Assembly (NCBI RefSeq): GCF_036855935.1
Contig: NZ_JASPFK010000001.1
Coordinates: forward strand, 407,501 to 471,500
Length of the DNA stretch: 64,000 nt
Source: Sphingomonas sp. LR60
GTDB taxonomy: Bacteria > Pseudomonadota > Alphaproteobacteria > Sphingomonadales > Sphingomonadaceae
Direction of reading: 5' to 3'
Shown: positions 11,778 through 20,480 of the stretch, one piece after another
Position numbering within the stretch: position 1 is the stretch's first letter
How the letters are laid out: each line of letters begins with the position of its first letter
Made by a program: the position numbers and the translations under genes
Notes under the pieces: generated by a model
Seen by the model: only the letters and a program-made list of their open reading frames with translations
The model's database searches: none
Told to the model about the DNA's origin: nothing

Positions 11778-13019
11778 TTGAGGCGATTTCGATCGGTGCG
11801 CTGGACGATCATCGGGCTGTTCGTCGGCGCGATGGTCATCAATTATCTGACGCGCAGCATCCTAGGGGTCGCGGCGCCCGCGATCATGACCGAGCAGGGC
11901 ATCTCGTCCGCGCAATATTCGTGGATCACCGGCGCCTTTCAGTTCGGGATCATGTTCCAGCCGGTCGCGGGATATCTGCTCGACCTGATCGGGCTGAAGA
12001 TCGGCTTCACCCTGTTCGTCGCGGTTTGGTCGCTGATTACCATGGGGCATGGGCTGGCGACCGGCTGGCTGGGGTTCGCCGGACTGCGCGGCGCGCTCGG
12101 GCTGGTCGAAGGATCGGCGCAACCCGCGGGGATGAAGGTCGTCGCGGAGTGGTTTCCGGCGCGCGAGCGCGGGCTGGCCGGCGGCATCTACCAGATTGGC
12201 GCGTCGTTCGGCGCGGTCTTCGCACCCATGCTGGTGGCATGGGCGGTGTTCCACCACAGCTGGCGCGCCGCCTTCTTCGTCGCGGGCGGGCTTGGGCTGG
12301 CGTGGGTCGTCGCATGGCTGGCGTGGTACGCACCGCCGCAGCGACACCGCGCGATCACCGCCGAGGAACAGCGGCTGATCGTCGATGGGCAGGAGCCTGC
12401 ACTGGCGCGGCATCGTCGCCGGCCGCCGCTGCGCGAACTGCTGCGGCGTCGCAACCTGTGGACGATCGCGGCGACGCGGTTCCTCGCCGATCCGGTGTGG
12501 GGCATGTTGTCGCTGTGGATGCCGCTGTATCTGGTGAAGGTGCGGCATTTCGACCTGACGCAGATCGCGATGTTCGCATGGCTGCCGTTCCTGGCCGCCG
12601 ATCTCGGTTGCCTGTTCGGACCGGCGGTGGTGGCGTGGTTGCAGCGGCGCGGCGTCGACCTGATCGACGCGCGGCGCGGCGCGTTCACGCTGGGCGCGGT
12701 GTTGATGACCGGGATGATGTTCGTCGGCACGGCGAGCAGCCCGCTCGCCGCCGTCGCGCTGCTCAGCCTCGGCGGCTTCGCGCATCAGACCTTGTCGGTG
12801 ACCGTCATCACGATGGCGTCCGATCTGTTTCCGCAGGATCAGGTGGCGACCGCGACGGGCGTCTCCGGCACTGCGGCCAACCTCGGCGTGCTGATCTTCA
12901 CGCTGGTGCTGGGATCGATGGTCGATAGTGTCGGCTACCAACCCTTTTTCGTCATGCTCGGGCTGCTCGACCTCGTCGGTGCCGCGCTGTTGTGGACCCT
13001 GATCAGAAAGCCGGCATGA
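11778..13019 (+). CDS. MFS transporter, anion:cation symporter (ExuT-like) family
   Basis: 413 residues with about twelve membrane helices. The N-terminus RWTIIGLFVGAMVINYLTRSILGVAAPAIM and the segment RGLAGGIYQIGASFGAVFAPMLV are typical of the hexuronate/aldonate transporters of the ACS family. The TTG at 11778 has GGGGGAAG five nt upstream and sits just past the operator, so it is preferred to earlier starts. The stop overlaps the GH43 start (ATGA). With a beta-xylosidase partner the substrate may be a xylan fragment or an acidic side sugar; the sequence alone does not decide. Confidence 0.85.
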   Translation: MRRFRSVRWTIIGLFVGAMVINYLTRSILGVAAPAIMTEQGISSAQYSWITGAFQFGIMFQPVAGYLLDLIGLKIGFTLFVAVWSLITMGHGLATGWLGFAGLRGALGLVEGSAQPAGMKVVAEWFPARERGLAGGIYQIGASFGAVFAPMLVAWAVFHHSWRAAFFVAGGLGLAWVVAWLAWYAPPQRHRAITAEEQRLIVDGQEPALARHRRRPPLRELLRRRNLWTIAATRFLADPVWGMLSLWMPLYLVKVRHFDLTQIAMFAWLPFLAADLGCLFGPAVVAWLQRRGVDLIDARRGAFTLGAVLMTGMMFVGTASSPLAAVALLSLGGFAHQTLSVTVITMASDLFPQDQVATATGVSGTAANLGVLIFTLVLGSMVDSVGYQPFFVMLGLLDLVGAALLWTLIRKPA

Positions 13020-14620
13020 CCATCCGCAACCCCATCCTGCGCGGGTTCAATCCCGACCCGTCGATCGTCCGCGTCGGCGGCGACTATTACATCGCCACCT
13101 CGACCTTCGAGTGGTTTCCGGGCGTGCAGATCCACCATTCGCGCGATCTGGCGAATTGGTCGCTCGCCGCGCGTCCGCTGTGTCGCGCGTCGCAACTCGA
13201 CATGCGCGGCAATCCGGATTCATGCGGGGTGTGGGCGTCGGACCTCAGCCATGCGCACGGCCGCTTCCACCTGATCTATACCGACGTGAAGCGCTATGGC
13301 CGGACGACCGTAGACGGCGCGAAGGGCGTGTCGTTGCGCGACTTCCACAATTACTGGGTGTGGAGCGACCGCATCGACGGCGAATGGTCGGACCCGGTGC
13401 ATCTGAACAGCAGCGGCTTCGACCCCGCGCTGTTCCACGACGACGATGGTCGCAGCTGGCTGCTCAACATGTTGTGGGATCATCGTCCCGATCGCAAGCG
13501 CTTCGGCGGGATCGTCGCGCAGGAGATCGACCTCACGACCGGGCGGATGATCGGCGAGCGGCGCGTGATCTTCGAGGGGACGCCGCTCGGCTTCACCGAG
13601 GGACCGCATCTCTACAAGCGCAACGGCTGGTATCATCTGCTGGTGGCGGAAGGCGGGACCGAGCGCGGCCATGCGGTGGTGATGGCGCGTGCGCGCAGCC
13701 TGTTCGGGCCGTACGAGGCGCATCCCGACGGGCCGGTGCTCACCGCGCGCGATCGGCCCGACGCGGCGCTTCAGCGCACCGGTCATGGCGATCTGGTCGA
13801 AACGCCGGAGGGCGAGACGTGGCTGGCATATCTGTGCGGTCGGCCGCTGCCGGCCAGCGACCGCTGCGTGCTGGGGCGTGAAACCGCGATCCAGCCGATG
13901 CTTTGGGGCGGGGACGACTGGCTGCGCCCGGCCGCGCCGCAACTCGAGGTACCCGGACCCGCGGGCGCGACGCCGCCGATCGAGGCACGCGACGCGTTCA
14001 CCGGCCCTGACCTCCCCATGGCGTTCCAGTGGCTGCGTACGCCCCGTCCGGAGCGGCTGTTCAGCCTGACGGAGCGCGCGGGGCATCTGCGGTTGTACGG
14101 GCGCGAGACGATCGGCAGCCTCTTCGAACAGGCGCTGGTGGCGCGGCGCCAGCAGGCGTTCCGCTATCATGCGGAGACATCGGTCGAGTTCGTGCCGGAG
14201 CATTTCCAGCAGGCGGCGGGGCTGGTCTGCTATTACAATTCGACCAAGTTCCACTTCCTGCACCTGACCGCCGATGATGCGGGGCGGCGGCTGTTGCAGG
14301 TGTTGTCGGTGTTGCCGATCGGCGAGGGGGCTACGACGCTGTCCGCACCGATCTACGTTGACGACGGTCCGATCGCGCTGCGGGTCGAGGTGGATCATGA
14401 GGCGATGCGCTTCGGCTTCCGTTCGGCGGCCGACGCGGCGTGGCAGTGGCTGGGCGAGACGTTCGATGCCAGCCTGTTGTCCGACGAGGCGACCTTGCCG
14501 GGGCTGCCGAACTTCACCGGCGGCTTCGTCGGTATCGCCTGCCAGGACATGTCGGGGGGCGGGCTTGCGGCGGATTTCCGGTACTTCGACTATGTCGAGC
14601 AGGACGAGCCTTCGCGCTGA
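13016..14620 (+). CDS. Glycoside hydrolase family 43 beta-xylosidase
   Basis: 534 residues, an exo-acting beta-1,4-xylosidase by family. The five-bladed propeller (residues 1-315) has the catalytic set Asp14 (FNPDPSIV, base), Asp136 (GFDPALF, pKa modulator) and Glu195 (GFTEGPH, acid). Residues about 330-534 form the C-terminal beta-sandwich usual in the XynB-type subfamily. There is no signal peptide, so it acts in the cytoplasm on imported oligosaccharides, in keeping with the transporter gene it overlaps by 4 nt. Bifunctional alpha-L-arabinofuranosidase activity is known in the family and cannot be excluded. Confidence 0.93.
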   Translation: MTIRNPILRGFNPDPSIVRVGGDYYIATSTFEWFPGVQIHHSRDLANWSLAARPLCRASQLDMRGNPDSCGVWASDLSHAHGRFHLIYTDVKRYGRTTVDGAKGVSLRDFHNYWVWSDRIDGEWSDPVHLNSSGFDPALFHDDDGRSWLLNMLWDHRPDRKRFGGIVAQEIDLTTGRMIGERRVIFEGTPLGFTEGPHLYKRNGWYHLLVAEGGTERGHAVVMARARSLFGPYEAHPDGPVLTARDRPDAALQRTGHGDLVETPEGETWLAYLCGRPLPASDRCVLGRETAIQPMLWGGDDWLRPAAPQLEVPGPAGATPPIEARDAFTGPDLPMAFQWLRTPRPERLFSLTERAGHLRLYGRETIGSLFEQALVARRQQAFRYHAETSVEFVPEHFQQAAGLVCYYNSTKFHFLHLTADDAGRRLLQVLSVLPIGEGATTLSAPIYVDDGPIALRVEVDHEAMRFGFRSAADAAWQWLGETFDASLLSDEATLPGLPNFTGGFVGIACQDMSGGGLAADFRYFDYVEQDEPSR

Positions 14621-14713
14621 CCGCAAGGCGATGATGATCGGATGCAGTGCCCGACGTCAGTCGCGTCGGGGCAAGCGAGCCCGCGCGCTGAAGGTTGTCC
14701 AGATTTTGGAGAG

Positions 14714-14789
14714 TGGTGCCCAAGGGCGGATTCGAACCACCGACACTGCGATTTTCAGTCGCATGCTCTACCAACTGAGCTACTTGGGC
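14714..14789 (-). tRNA. tRNA-Phe (GAA)
   Basis: 76 nt including encoded CCA. The acceptor GCCCAAG pairs with CTTGGGC, the anticodon loop is CTGAAAA (anticodon GAA) and the T arm contains GGTTCGAATCC. It lies 30 bp downstream of yacG on the same strand. Confidence 0.97.
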
Positions 14790-14819
14790 GCACCGCTTTT
14801 CAGCAGCGAGGCGCGTCCC

Positions 14820-14993
14820 CTAGTCCGTGTCGGCGCGGCTGTCCAGCGATTCCGTGTCGATTGTTTCGCCGGGCAGGCGATAGCCTTCGCCGAGCCATTG
14901 CAACAGGTCACGGTCCTTGCAGCCGCGGCTGCAGAAGGGCGCGTGGTCGGGGACCGACGGAGCGGTGCAGATCGGGCAGCGGGTCATGCTCAT
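14820..14993 (-). CDS. yacG: DNA gyrase inhibitor YacG (zinc ribbon)
   Basis: 57 residues. The sequence begins MSMTRCPIC and carries the zinc ribbon CPIC...FCSRGCKDRDLLQWLGEGYRLP, the YacG signature; YacG binds GyrB and inhibits gyrase. The four cysteines are all present. The ATG overlaps the stop of the RNase E/G-like gene (TGATG), so the two are translationally coupled. The order infA-maf-...-yacG is a familiar alphaproteobacterial cluster. The gene is very short and is easily missed by a length cut-off. Confidence 0.93.
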   Translation of the reverse strand: MSMTRCPICTAPSVPDHAPFCSRGCKDRDLLQWLGEGYRLPGETIDTESLDSRADTD

Positions 14994-15916
14994 CAATCGA
15001 ATATGGGGGCGCGACCGGTGCGGCGCACCAGCAGCTCGATCCAGTCGGGACGGGATTCGAGCCGCGTGCGGACCGGGGCGGAGAGGCGGATCGCGTTGGG
15101 CGCGTCGGGGGGCACGCGCTCGAGCTGGCGCAGCGCGGCCCGGGCGGCGGTGCCCGCGGGATCGTCGCGGACGCGCTCGGGCAGCGAGGCGCGGGGGCGC
15201 GGGCGGACGATCTGGAGGAAGCCGAAGCCGTTGACCGCGGTACGCTCGAACGGCGGCGGCAGCGCGGCGTCGAGCGCGGCGGCGACCTCCTGCCGGAGCG
15301 CCTTGCCCGCGATGCTGGGGAAATCGATGCCGATCGATCCGCCGATCGCGTGGCGGCGGATCGCAAGCGCGACGGCGGTGGCGGCGCGGATCGCGAGCTG
15401 GTCGAGCGGGCCGTCGCCATCGACGTCGAACAGGGTCATCGCCGGGGTCGGGGTCATACGCAGCGCGCCGCCCGCGAAGGCGATCTCGCCGGTCTGCGCT
15501 TCCTCGATCACCTCCGACCAGCCGGCGGCCTCGAGCGCGTCGGGCTGGTGCGCGCGGAGGGTGCGGACCGGGTGCGGCGTCGCGGTGATGCGCGCGAGCA
15601 GATCGGGGCCGGGGGCGGGTGCGGCATCGGTGACGCGCGCACGCGGGCGCTTGGCGCGGCCGGGTTCGGGGATCGCCTCGCGGATCACTTCGATCGTCGC
15701 CAGCGCGCCGAGCGTCACGCCGGGTGGCGCGCGGTCGAGGATCACTTCCTGCCCGTCGTCAAGCGTCGCGATCAGCTTCTCGGTGAGGCGGGCGCGGGCG
15801 ATGGTGCCGACGCGCAGGGTTTCGGGCAGTTCGATGCGCGCGGCGAGGATGCGGTCGCCGGCGATCAGCGCGGCGCGCGCCTCGCCGATCCCGTCCTCAT
15901 AGAGCCATTCAGCCAA
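14993..15916 (-). CDS. RNase E/G-like protein, short form
   Basis: 307 residues related to the ribonuclease E/G catalytic core. The two catalytic Asp motifs appear as LFDVDGDG and GIDFPS, and the text between them (AIRAATAVALAIRRHAIGGSIG) matches the helix of the DNase I-like subdomain. The S1-like region near residues 35-120 is reduced, and the zinc-link cysteines and small domain of full RNase E/G are absent, so quaternary assembly must differ. It starts at TTG, overlaps maf by 8 nt upstream and yacG by one nt downstream. Activity is inferred from the two Asp residues only. Confidence 0.8.
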   Translation of the reverse strand: MAEWLYEDGIGEARAALIAGDRILAARIELPETLRVGTIARARLTEKLIATLDDGQEVILDRAPPGVTLGALATIEVIREAIPEPGRAKRPRARVTDAAPAPGPDLLARITATPHPVRTLRAHQPDALEAAGWSEVIEEAQTGEIAFAGGALRMTPTPAMTLFDVDGDGPLDQLAIRAATAVALAIRRHAIGGSIGIDFPSIAGKALRQEVAAALDAALPPPFERTAVNGFGFLQIVRPRPRASLPERVRDDPAGTAARAALRQLERVPPDAPNAIRLSAPVRTRLESRPDWIELLVRRTGRAPIFD

Positions 15917-16481
15917 AGGCGATGCCGCTCGCGGCGAGCAGTGCGCGCGTCTCGAATAGCGGCAGTCCGATCACGCCGGAGTGGCTGCCGTGGAGGAAGC
16001 GTACGAACGCCTCGGCGCGGCCTTGGATCGCATAGCCGCCGGCCTTACCCAGCCCCTCGCCGCACGCGACATAGGCGTCGACCTCGGCAGGGGAGAGCGG
16101 CTTGAACGCGACGATCGTGTCCGCGAGCCGGGCGCGCTCGGTGCCATCGGGCGCGATCGTGCAGACCGCCGACAGCGCATGGTGGCGACGCCCGGAGAGC
16201 AGGCCCAGCAGCGTGCGCTGGATCGCCTCGTCGGTGGCGGGGGGCAGTATGCGGCGGCCCAGCGCGATCGTCGTGTCGCCGGCCAGCACCGCTTCGTCCG
16301 CCGCCCGCGGCACCGCACGCGCCTTTTCAACCGCGAGACGCAGCGCATAGGCGCGTGGCAATTCGCGCGGGTGCGGCGTCTCGTCGATCTCGGGCGCGAC
16401 GATCCGATCCGGCACGACACCGATCCGCGCGAGCAGGTCGCGACGGCGCGGTGAGGAGGAGGCGAGGACGAGGCGGGTCAT
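15909..16481 (-). CDS. maf: Maf-like nucleoside triphosphate pyrophosphatase
   Basis: 190 residues; hydrolyses non-canonical or m5U/pseudo-U type nucleoside triphosphates (house-cleaning) to monophosphates. Motifs: LASSSPRRRDLL at the N-terminus, the EIDE signature (APEIDETPHP), KA in AVEKARAV, LAGDTTIALG and a modified IQGRAEAFV. Start chosen at the ATG opening MTRLVLASSSPRR. It sits 49 bp after infA and overlaps the RNase E/G-like gene, consistent with one transcript. Confidence 0.93.
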   Translation of the reverse strand: MTRLVLASSSPRRRDLLARIGVVPDRIVAPEIDETPHPRELPRAYALRLAVEKARAVPRAADEAVLAGDTTIALGRRILPPATDEAIQRTLLGLLSGRRHHALSAVCTIAPDGTERARLADTIVAFKPLSPAEVDAYVACGEGLGKAGGYAIQGRAEAFVRFLHGSHSGVIGLPLFETRALLAASGIAFG

Positions 16482-16530
16482 GGTCGCGCGCCCGACAGCA
16501 GGCGCGAGAAGAGGATCGGGACGGCGCGCG

Positions 16531-16776
16531 TCAGGACGGGCCCGGGCCACCGCGACCCGGCATGAAGCGGTAGGTGATCCGCCCCTTGGTCAGATCGTAG
16601 GGGGTCAGTTCCACCAGGACTTCGTCGCCCACCAGCACGCGAATGCGGTTCTTGCGCATCTTGCCGGCGGTGTGGCCGAGGATTTCGTGATCGTTCTCGA
16701 GCCGGACGCGGAACATCGCATTGGGGAGTAGCTCCACCACCTGCCCGCGCATCTCGAGGAGTTCTTCTTTCGCCAA
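16531..16776 (-). CDS. infA: Translation initiation factor IF-1
   Basis: 81 residues with a single S1/OB fold: [67 protein letters not shown] is near-canonical. It occupies the ribosomal A site during initiation. The start that fits the family is a TTG (MAKEE...), unusual for a highly expressed factor. The tail GRGGPGPS extends several residues past the usual 72-residue length, as seen in relatives. About 180 bp upstream contain no other gene. Confidence 0.97.
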   Translation of the reverse strand: MAKEELLEMRGQVVELLPNAMFRVRLENDHEILGHTAGKMRKNRIRVLVGDEVLVELTPYDLTKGRITYRFMPGRGGPGPS

Positions 16777-16957
16777 ACGGGGTCTCTTTCGCGTTGAGTG
16801 CGCGCGGCCTTAGCCGAGAAGACGAAAAAGGAAAGGCGCGCGAAGGAGGGCGCCGCAACGGCGCCCGCGTTGCCGGAGACATAGGTGACGCCGAGCACGC
16901 GCGCAAGGTGCGCCTGAACGATGATCTCTGCGAGACCGGGCTGCCCGCGGTTAGCGG

Positions 16958-17350
16958 TCAGCGGCCGTCGAGCAGCATCGTCAGTTCGCGCGACAGGCTT
17001 TCGAAGCGATAAGGCTTGGCGAGGAACCGGCCATCGTCCGGGATGTCGTCGCGCGACGGGCGCGTGTCGCCCGAGGTCAATAGGATGCGGATCGCAGGCC
17101 AGCGTTCGTGGACCACCTCCGCCAGCTTGAGCCCGTCCATCGAGCCGGGCATCCGGATATCGGTGAACAGCACCTCGACATCGTCCGCCGCCTCCAGCAC
17201 CGCGAGCGCCTCGTCGGCACAGGCCGCCTCGATGACCGCATAGCCTGCCTCTTCCAGCGCATCGGCACCGATCATGCGGACGAACAATTCGTCCTCGACG
17301 ATTAAGACGGTGGTGGAGCGGGTTCTCTCCCCGGCGATCGTAGCTGACAT
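16958..17350 (-). CDS. Single-domain CheY-like response regulator
   Basis: 130 residues forming one receiver domain: acidic pocket VEDE, phospho-acceptor Asp in LFTDIRMPG, Thr/Ser in LLTSGD and Lys in LAKPYRFESL. No output domain. The frame is open upstream, but the ATG at 17350 gives a normal receiver and follows the SDR stop by 13 nt, so the two may be co-transcribed. It resembles the second receiver of the hybrid kinase at 20-23 kb (LASGD/LAKPY-type ends), so it might be a partner; this is inference. Confidence 0.9.
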   Translation of the reverse strand: MSATIAGERTRSTTVLIVEDELFVRMIGADALEEAGYAVIEAACADEALAVLEAADDVEVLFTDIRMPGSMDGLKLAEVVHERWPAIRILLTSGDTRPSRDDIPDDGRFLAKPYRFESLSRELTMLLDGR

Positions 17351-17363
17351 GCCGTCGCTCCGC

Positions 17364-18371
17364 CTAGCGATCGCTGTGCCGCGTGCGCAACAGCGCCAGC
17401 GCGGCAAGACCCATCGCCGCCCCTGCGGCGGTGGCGGTGGCGAACGGATGGCGGCCAGCGGTTTCGTAGACGCTGACGCGCCGGCCGTGTTGGTCGTGTG
17501 ACCGCTCCTTGCCATTGGCGACGGGGGCGGCGAGATTGTCGTGGCGGCTTGGCGGGCGCTTCGGATCGCGCAGCCATGGCAGCAACGTGCCGCCGAGGCG
17601 GTCGAGCAGGCTGGGGAAATGCTGTGCGGTCAGCACCTGCAGGCGGCCGGTGCCGCCCACCGTCACGTCGCGGCGGCGGTGTTCGGCCGCGTCGAGGATC
17701 GCTTCGGCCACCAGCTCAGGATCGTAGACCGGCGGCGGGAGCAGCGCCGCCCCATCGAGGTGATTGGCGGCATGATCCGCGATCGGGGTGTCGATCCCCG
17801 ACGGCTTGATGAGCGTCACCGAGATCGGAAGCCGATCGGCGTTGATCTCGATCCGCAGCGAGTCGACATAGCCCTTCACGGCGTGCTTGCTCGCAGCATA
17901 CGCACCCATGCCGGGGCTGGGAATGTCCGCGACGATCGAGCCGACCGTGATCAGCGCGCCGCCCGCGCGTTGCAGATGCTCGACCGCGGTGAGGCATCCG
18001 TGGACCGCACCGAAATAATTGGTGCGCAGCAATTGCTCGTGCTCGTCCATCGGCGTGTCGAGCAACTTGGCATAGATCGCGACGCCGGCATCGTTGACCC
18101 AGGTGTCGATGCGGCCGAACCGCTCGACGGCCTTCGTCGCCGCACGTTGCACGTCGCGCAGGTCGCCGACATCGGCGATCGCGAAATCGGCGTGCCCGCC
18201 AGCCTCGGTGATCTCCCGAACGATCCGCACCAACGCATCGCCATCACGCGACACCAGCACGACGCGCGCGCCGCGCTTTGCGGCCAGACGGGCGGTGACG
18301 AGCCCGATCCCGGAACTGGCACCGGTGATGAGGATGACCTGATCGGCGAGCGGCTTGAGCGTCGGAGTCAT
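17364..18371 (-). CDS. Short-chain dehydrogenase/reductase with C-terminal membrane anchor
   Basis: 335 residues. The Rossmann domain has TGASSGIG for the cofactor, NDAGVA in place of NNAG, and the catalytic YAASK (Tyr-x-x-x-Lys). After residue 260 it carries an extension ending with the hydrophobic stretch PFATATAAGAAMGLAALALL and a short basic tail, so it is probably tail-anchored. The start ATG at 18371 has GGGGA upstream. Substrate unknown; this SDR type is common near stress genes. Confidence 0.88.
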   Translation of the reverse strand: MTPTLKPLADQVILITGASSGIGLVTARLAAKRGARVVLVSRDGDALVRIVREITEAGGHADFAIADVGDLRDVQRAATKAVERFGRIDTWVNDAGVAIYAKLLDTPMDEHEQLLRTNYFGAVHGCLTAVEHLQRAGGALITVGSIVADIPSPGMGAYAASKHAVKGYVDSLRIEINADRLPISVTLIKPSGIDTPIADHAANHLDGAALLPPPVYDPELVAEAILDAAEHRRRDVTVGGTGRLQVLTAQHFPSLLDRLGGTLLPWLRDPKRPPSRHDNLAAPVANGKERSHDQHGRRVSVYETAGRHPFATATAAGAAMGLAALALLRTRHSDR

Positions 18372-18577
18372 CGAGCAATCCCCGTCACTGACGCAGGACG
18401 CGGCGGCGCTGGGCGCGGATCGGGCATCGTATGTCATTCCATTCTTGTGCGAACCTTGCCTTTGTAACCCGCCGTGTCGCCATCGGTTCATCCCCGCTGA
18501 AGATCTCGCGCGTGGCGGGGCGATTGCAGGGCGCGCCGCGCGTGCTCAAGGGATGGCAGGCTGCGGAGGAGACGAGC

Positions 18578-20404
18578 GTGCGAACGGCATGGATGATGGT
18601 GGCAGGCGGGCTGGGGCTGGCGACGTCGGTACAGGCGCAAGCCACACGCGACGTCCAATATGACCTGTCGTTTCCCGATGCGGCGCATCATCGCGCGCAG
18701 ATCGTCGCGACGTGGCGCGGCGTGCCCGCCGGGCCGCTGCGCGTGGAGATGGCGCGATCCTCGCCGGGGCGTTACGCGCTGCACGAATTCGGCAAGAACG
18801 TCTTCGCGGTCACCGCGCAGGACGGGGCAGGGCGACCGTTGCCGCTGACGCGCACCGACCCTTATGGCTGGAGCGTCGCCGGGCACGACGGCACCGTGGT
18901 GATCCGCTACACGCTGTTCGGCAATCGCGGTGACGGCACCTATGTGCAGATCGACACGCGCCACGCGCACCTCAATCCACCCGCGGCGTTGATGTGGGCC
19001 AACGGCTTCGATGCCGCGCCGGTGCGCGTCAGGATCGTGTCTCCCGAACCCGGCTGGACGATCGCGACGCAACTTCCACCGGTCGCAAAACAGTCGAACA
19101 CCTTCTCCGCGTCCGACCTGCAATATCTCATGGACAGCCCGATCGAGGTCGCGCGGCAGGACATCCGCGAGTGGCCGGTCGGGGAGGGGAAGCAGCGCTA
19201 CACGATCCGGCTGGCGGTGCACCACGACGGGACCGCCGCCGAGGTCGACCGGCTCGCGGCGCAGGTGCAGCAACTGATCCCGCAGCATCGCAAGCTGTTC
19301 GGCGAATGGCCGCGCTTCGATCACGGCAGCTACACGTTCCTCGCCGATTACACGCCGCAGATCTCCGGCGACGGCATGGAACATCGCAATTCGACGGTCG
19401 TGACGACACCGACCCCGCTCGACGGCACCAACGCCGTACAGCTTTCGACGATTTCGCACGAGTTCTTCCATGCCTGGAACGTCGAGCGCTTGCGCCCGCG
19501 TGAGCTGGAGCCGTTCGACTTCACGCGCGCCAATGCGACGCCCTCTTTGTGGTTCGCGGAGGGCTTCACCAATTACTACGGGCCGTTGATGCTGCGTCGT
19601 GCCGGGCTGACCGATATCGACGGTTGGGCACGGACGACCGCGGCGACGCTCAACACCGTGTTGTTCTCGCCCGCGCGCCGCAACGGTGGTCCGCAGGAAA
19701 TGAGCCTGCGCGCGCCGTTCGCCGATGCCGCGACCTCGATCGATCCGGTCGCGCCGGACGTCTATCTATCCTATTACCCGTACGGACAAATCGTCGCGTT
19801 GGCGCTGGACCTGTCGATCCGGCAGCGCTTCCCCAAGCGAACGCTCGACGATGTCATGCGCTATCTGTGGCAGACGTATGGAAAGACCGAGCGGCCTTAT
19901 GCGCCGGACGACCTGCGGCGCGGGCTCGCGACGGTGACCGGCGACGCCACGTTCGCCGATGCCTTTTTCGCCGCCTCCGTGACGGGTAGCGCGCTGCCGA
20001 ATTTCGTCCCGCTGCTCGCACAGGCCGGACTGGTGTTGCGCCCGGCCGCGCCGCGGCACGGCTATATCGGCGCAGGTGCCGTGACGGAAACGCCTGCCGG
20101 CGTGGCGCTGTCGGCGGCACCTGTCTCGGGCTCGCCGCTTAATGGCGCCGGCCTGGACGCCGGTGACCGGATCGTCGCGATCGACGGTGCGCCGATCGCC
20201 GATGCGGCGGGCTGGAACGCCGCGCTGGCGCTGCTGAGGCCCGGTGCGACGGTGACGATCCGCTTCGCGCGAACGGGCATCGAGCAACAACGCAGCCTGC
20301 GGGCGCTGGCCGATCCGCGGCTGGAGATCGTGCGGGTCGAGACGATCGGCGGCAAGCTGAGCGCCAGACAGCGCGCTTTCCGCGACCAATGGCTAAACGG
20401 ATAA
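18578..20404 (+). CDS. M61 family metallopeptidase with PDZ domain, exported
   Basis: 608 residues. A signal peptide (MVAGGLGLATSVQAQA) is followed by the M61 N-terminal beta domain, the zinc site HEFFHAWN (His294, Glu295, His298) with the downstream Glu in FAEGFTNYYG, and a C-terminal PDZ domain (LNGAGLDAGDRIVAIDGAPI). Family members are glycyl aminopeptidases acting in the periplasm. The start is GTG with GGAGGAG upstream; the open frame before it has no signal-peptide character. The hybrid kinase follows 31 bp later on the same strand. Confidence 0.92.
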   Translation: MRTAWMMVAGGLGLATSVQAQATRDVQYDLSFPDAAHHRAQIVATWRGVPAGPLRVEMARSSPGRYALHEFGKNVFAVTAQDGAGRPLPLTRTDPYGWSVAGHDGTVVIRYTLFGNRGDGTYVQIDTRHAHLNPPAALMWANGFDAAPVRVRIVSPEPGWTIATQLPPVAKQSNTFSASDLQYLMDSPIEVARQDIREWPVGEGKQRYTIRLAVHHDGTAAEVDRLAAQVQQLIPQHRKLFGEWPRFDHGSYTFLADYTPQISGDGMEHRNSTVVTTPTPLDGTNAVQLSTISHEFFHAWNVERLRPRELEPFDFTRANATPSLWFAEGFTNYYGPLMLRRAGLTDIDGWARTTAATLNTVLFSPARRNGGPQEMSLRAPFADAATSIDPVAPDVYLSYYPYGQIVALALDLSIRQRFPKRTLDDVMRYLWQTYGKTERPYAPDDLRRGLATVTGDATFADAFFAASVTGSALPNFVPLLAQAGLVLRPAAPRHGYIGAGAVTETPAGVALSAAPVSGSPLNGAGLDAGDRIVAIDGAPIADAAGWNAALALLRPGATVTIRFARTGIEQQRSLRALADPRLEIVRVETIGGKLSARQRAFRDQWLNG

Positions 20405-20434
20405 TTAACCTTCTATATCTAGGTCAGAATCGCT

Positions 20435-20453
20435 TGTGTCACTGATTGACACA
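20435..20453. promoter_or_regulatory. Inverted repeat before the RHH-kinase gene (candidate operator)
   Basis: TGTGTCA (20435-20441), a 5-bp spacer and TGACACA (20447-20453) form a perfect inverted repeat 27 bp upstream of the ATG. The size and spacing suit a ribbon-helix-helix dimer pair. The preceding 20 bp are AT-rich for this genome and could hold the promoter. Binding by the gene's own RHH domain is an inference. Confidence 0.5.
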
Positions 20454-20480
20454 GGGTGCGACGAGGCGGACATTCGCAAT

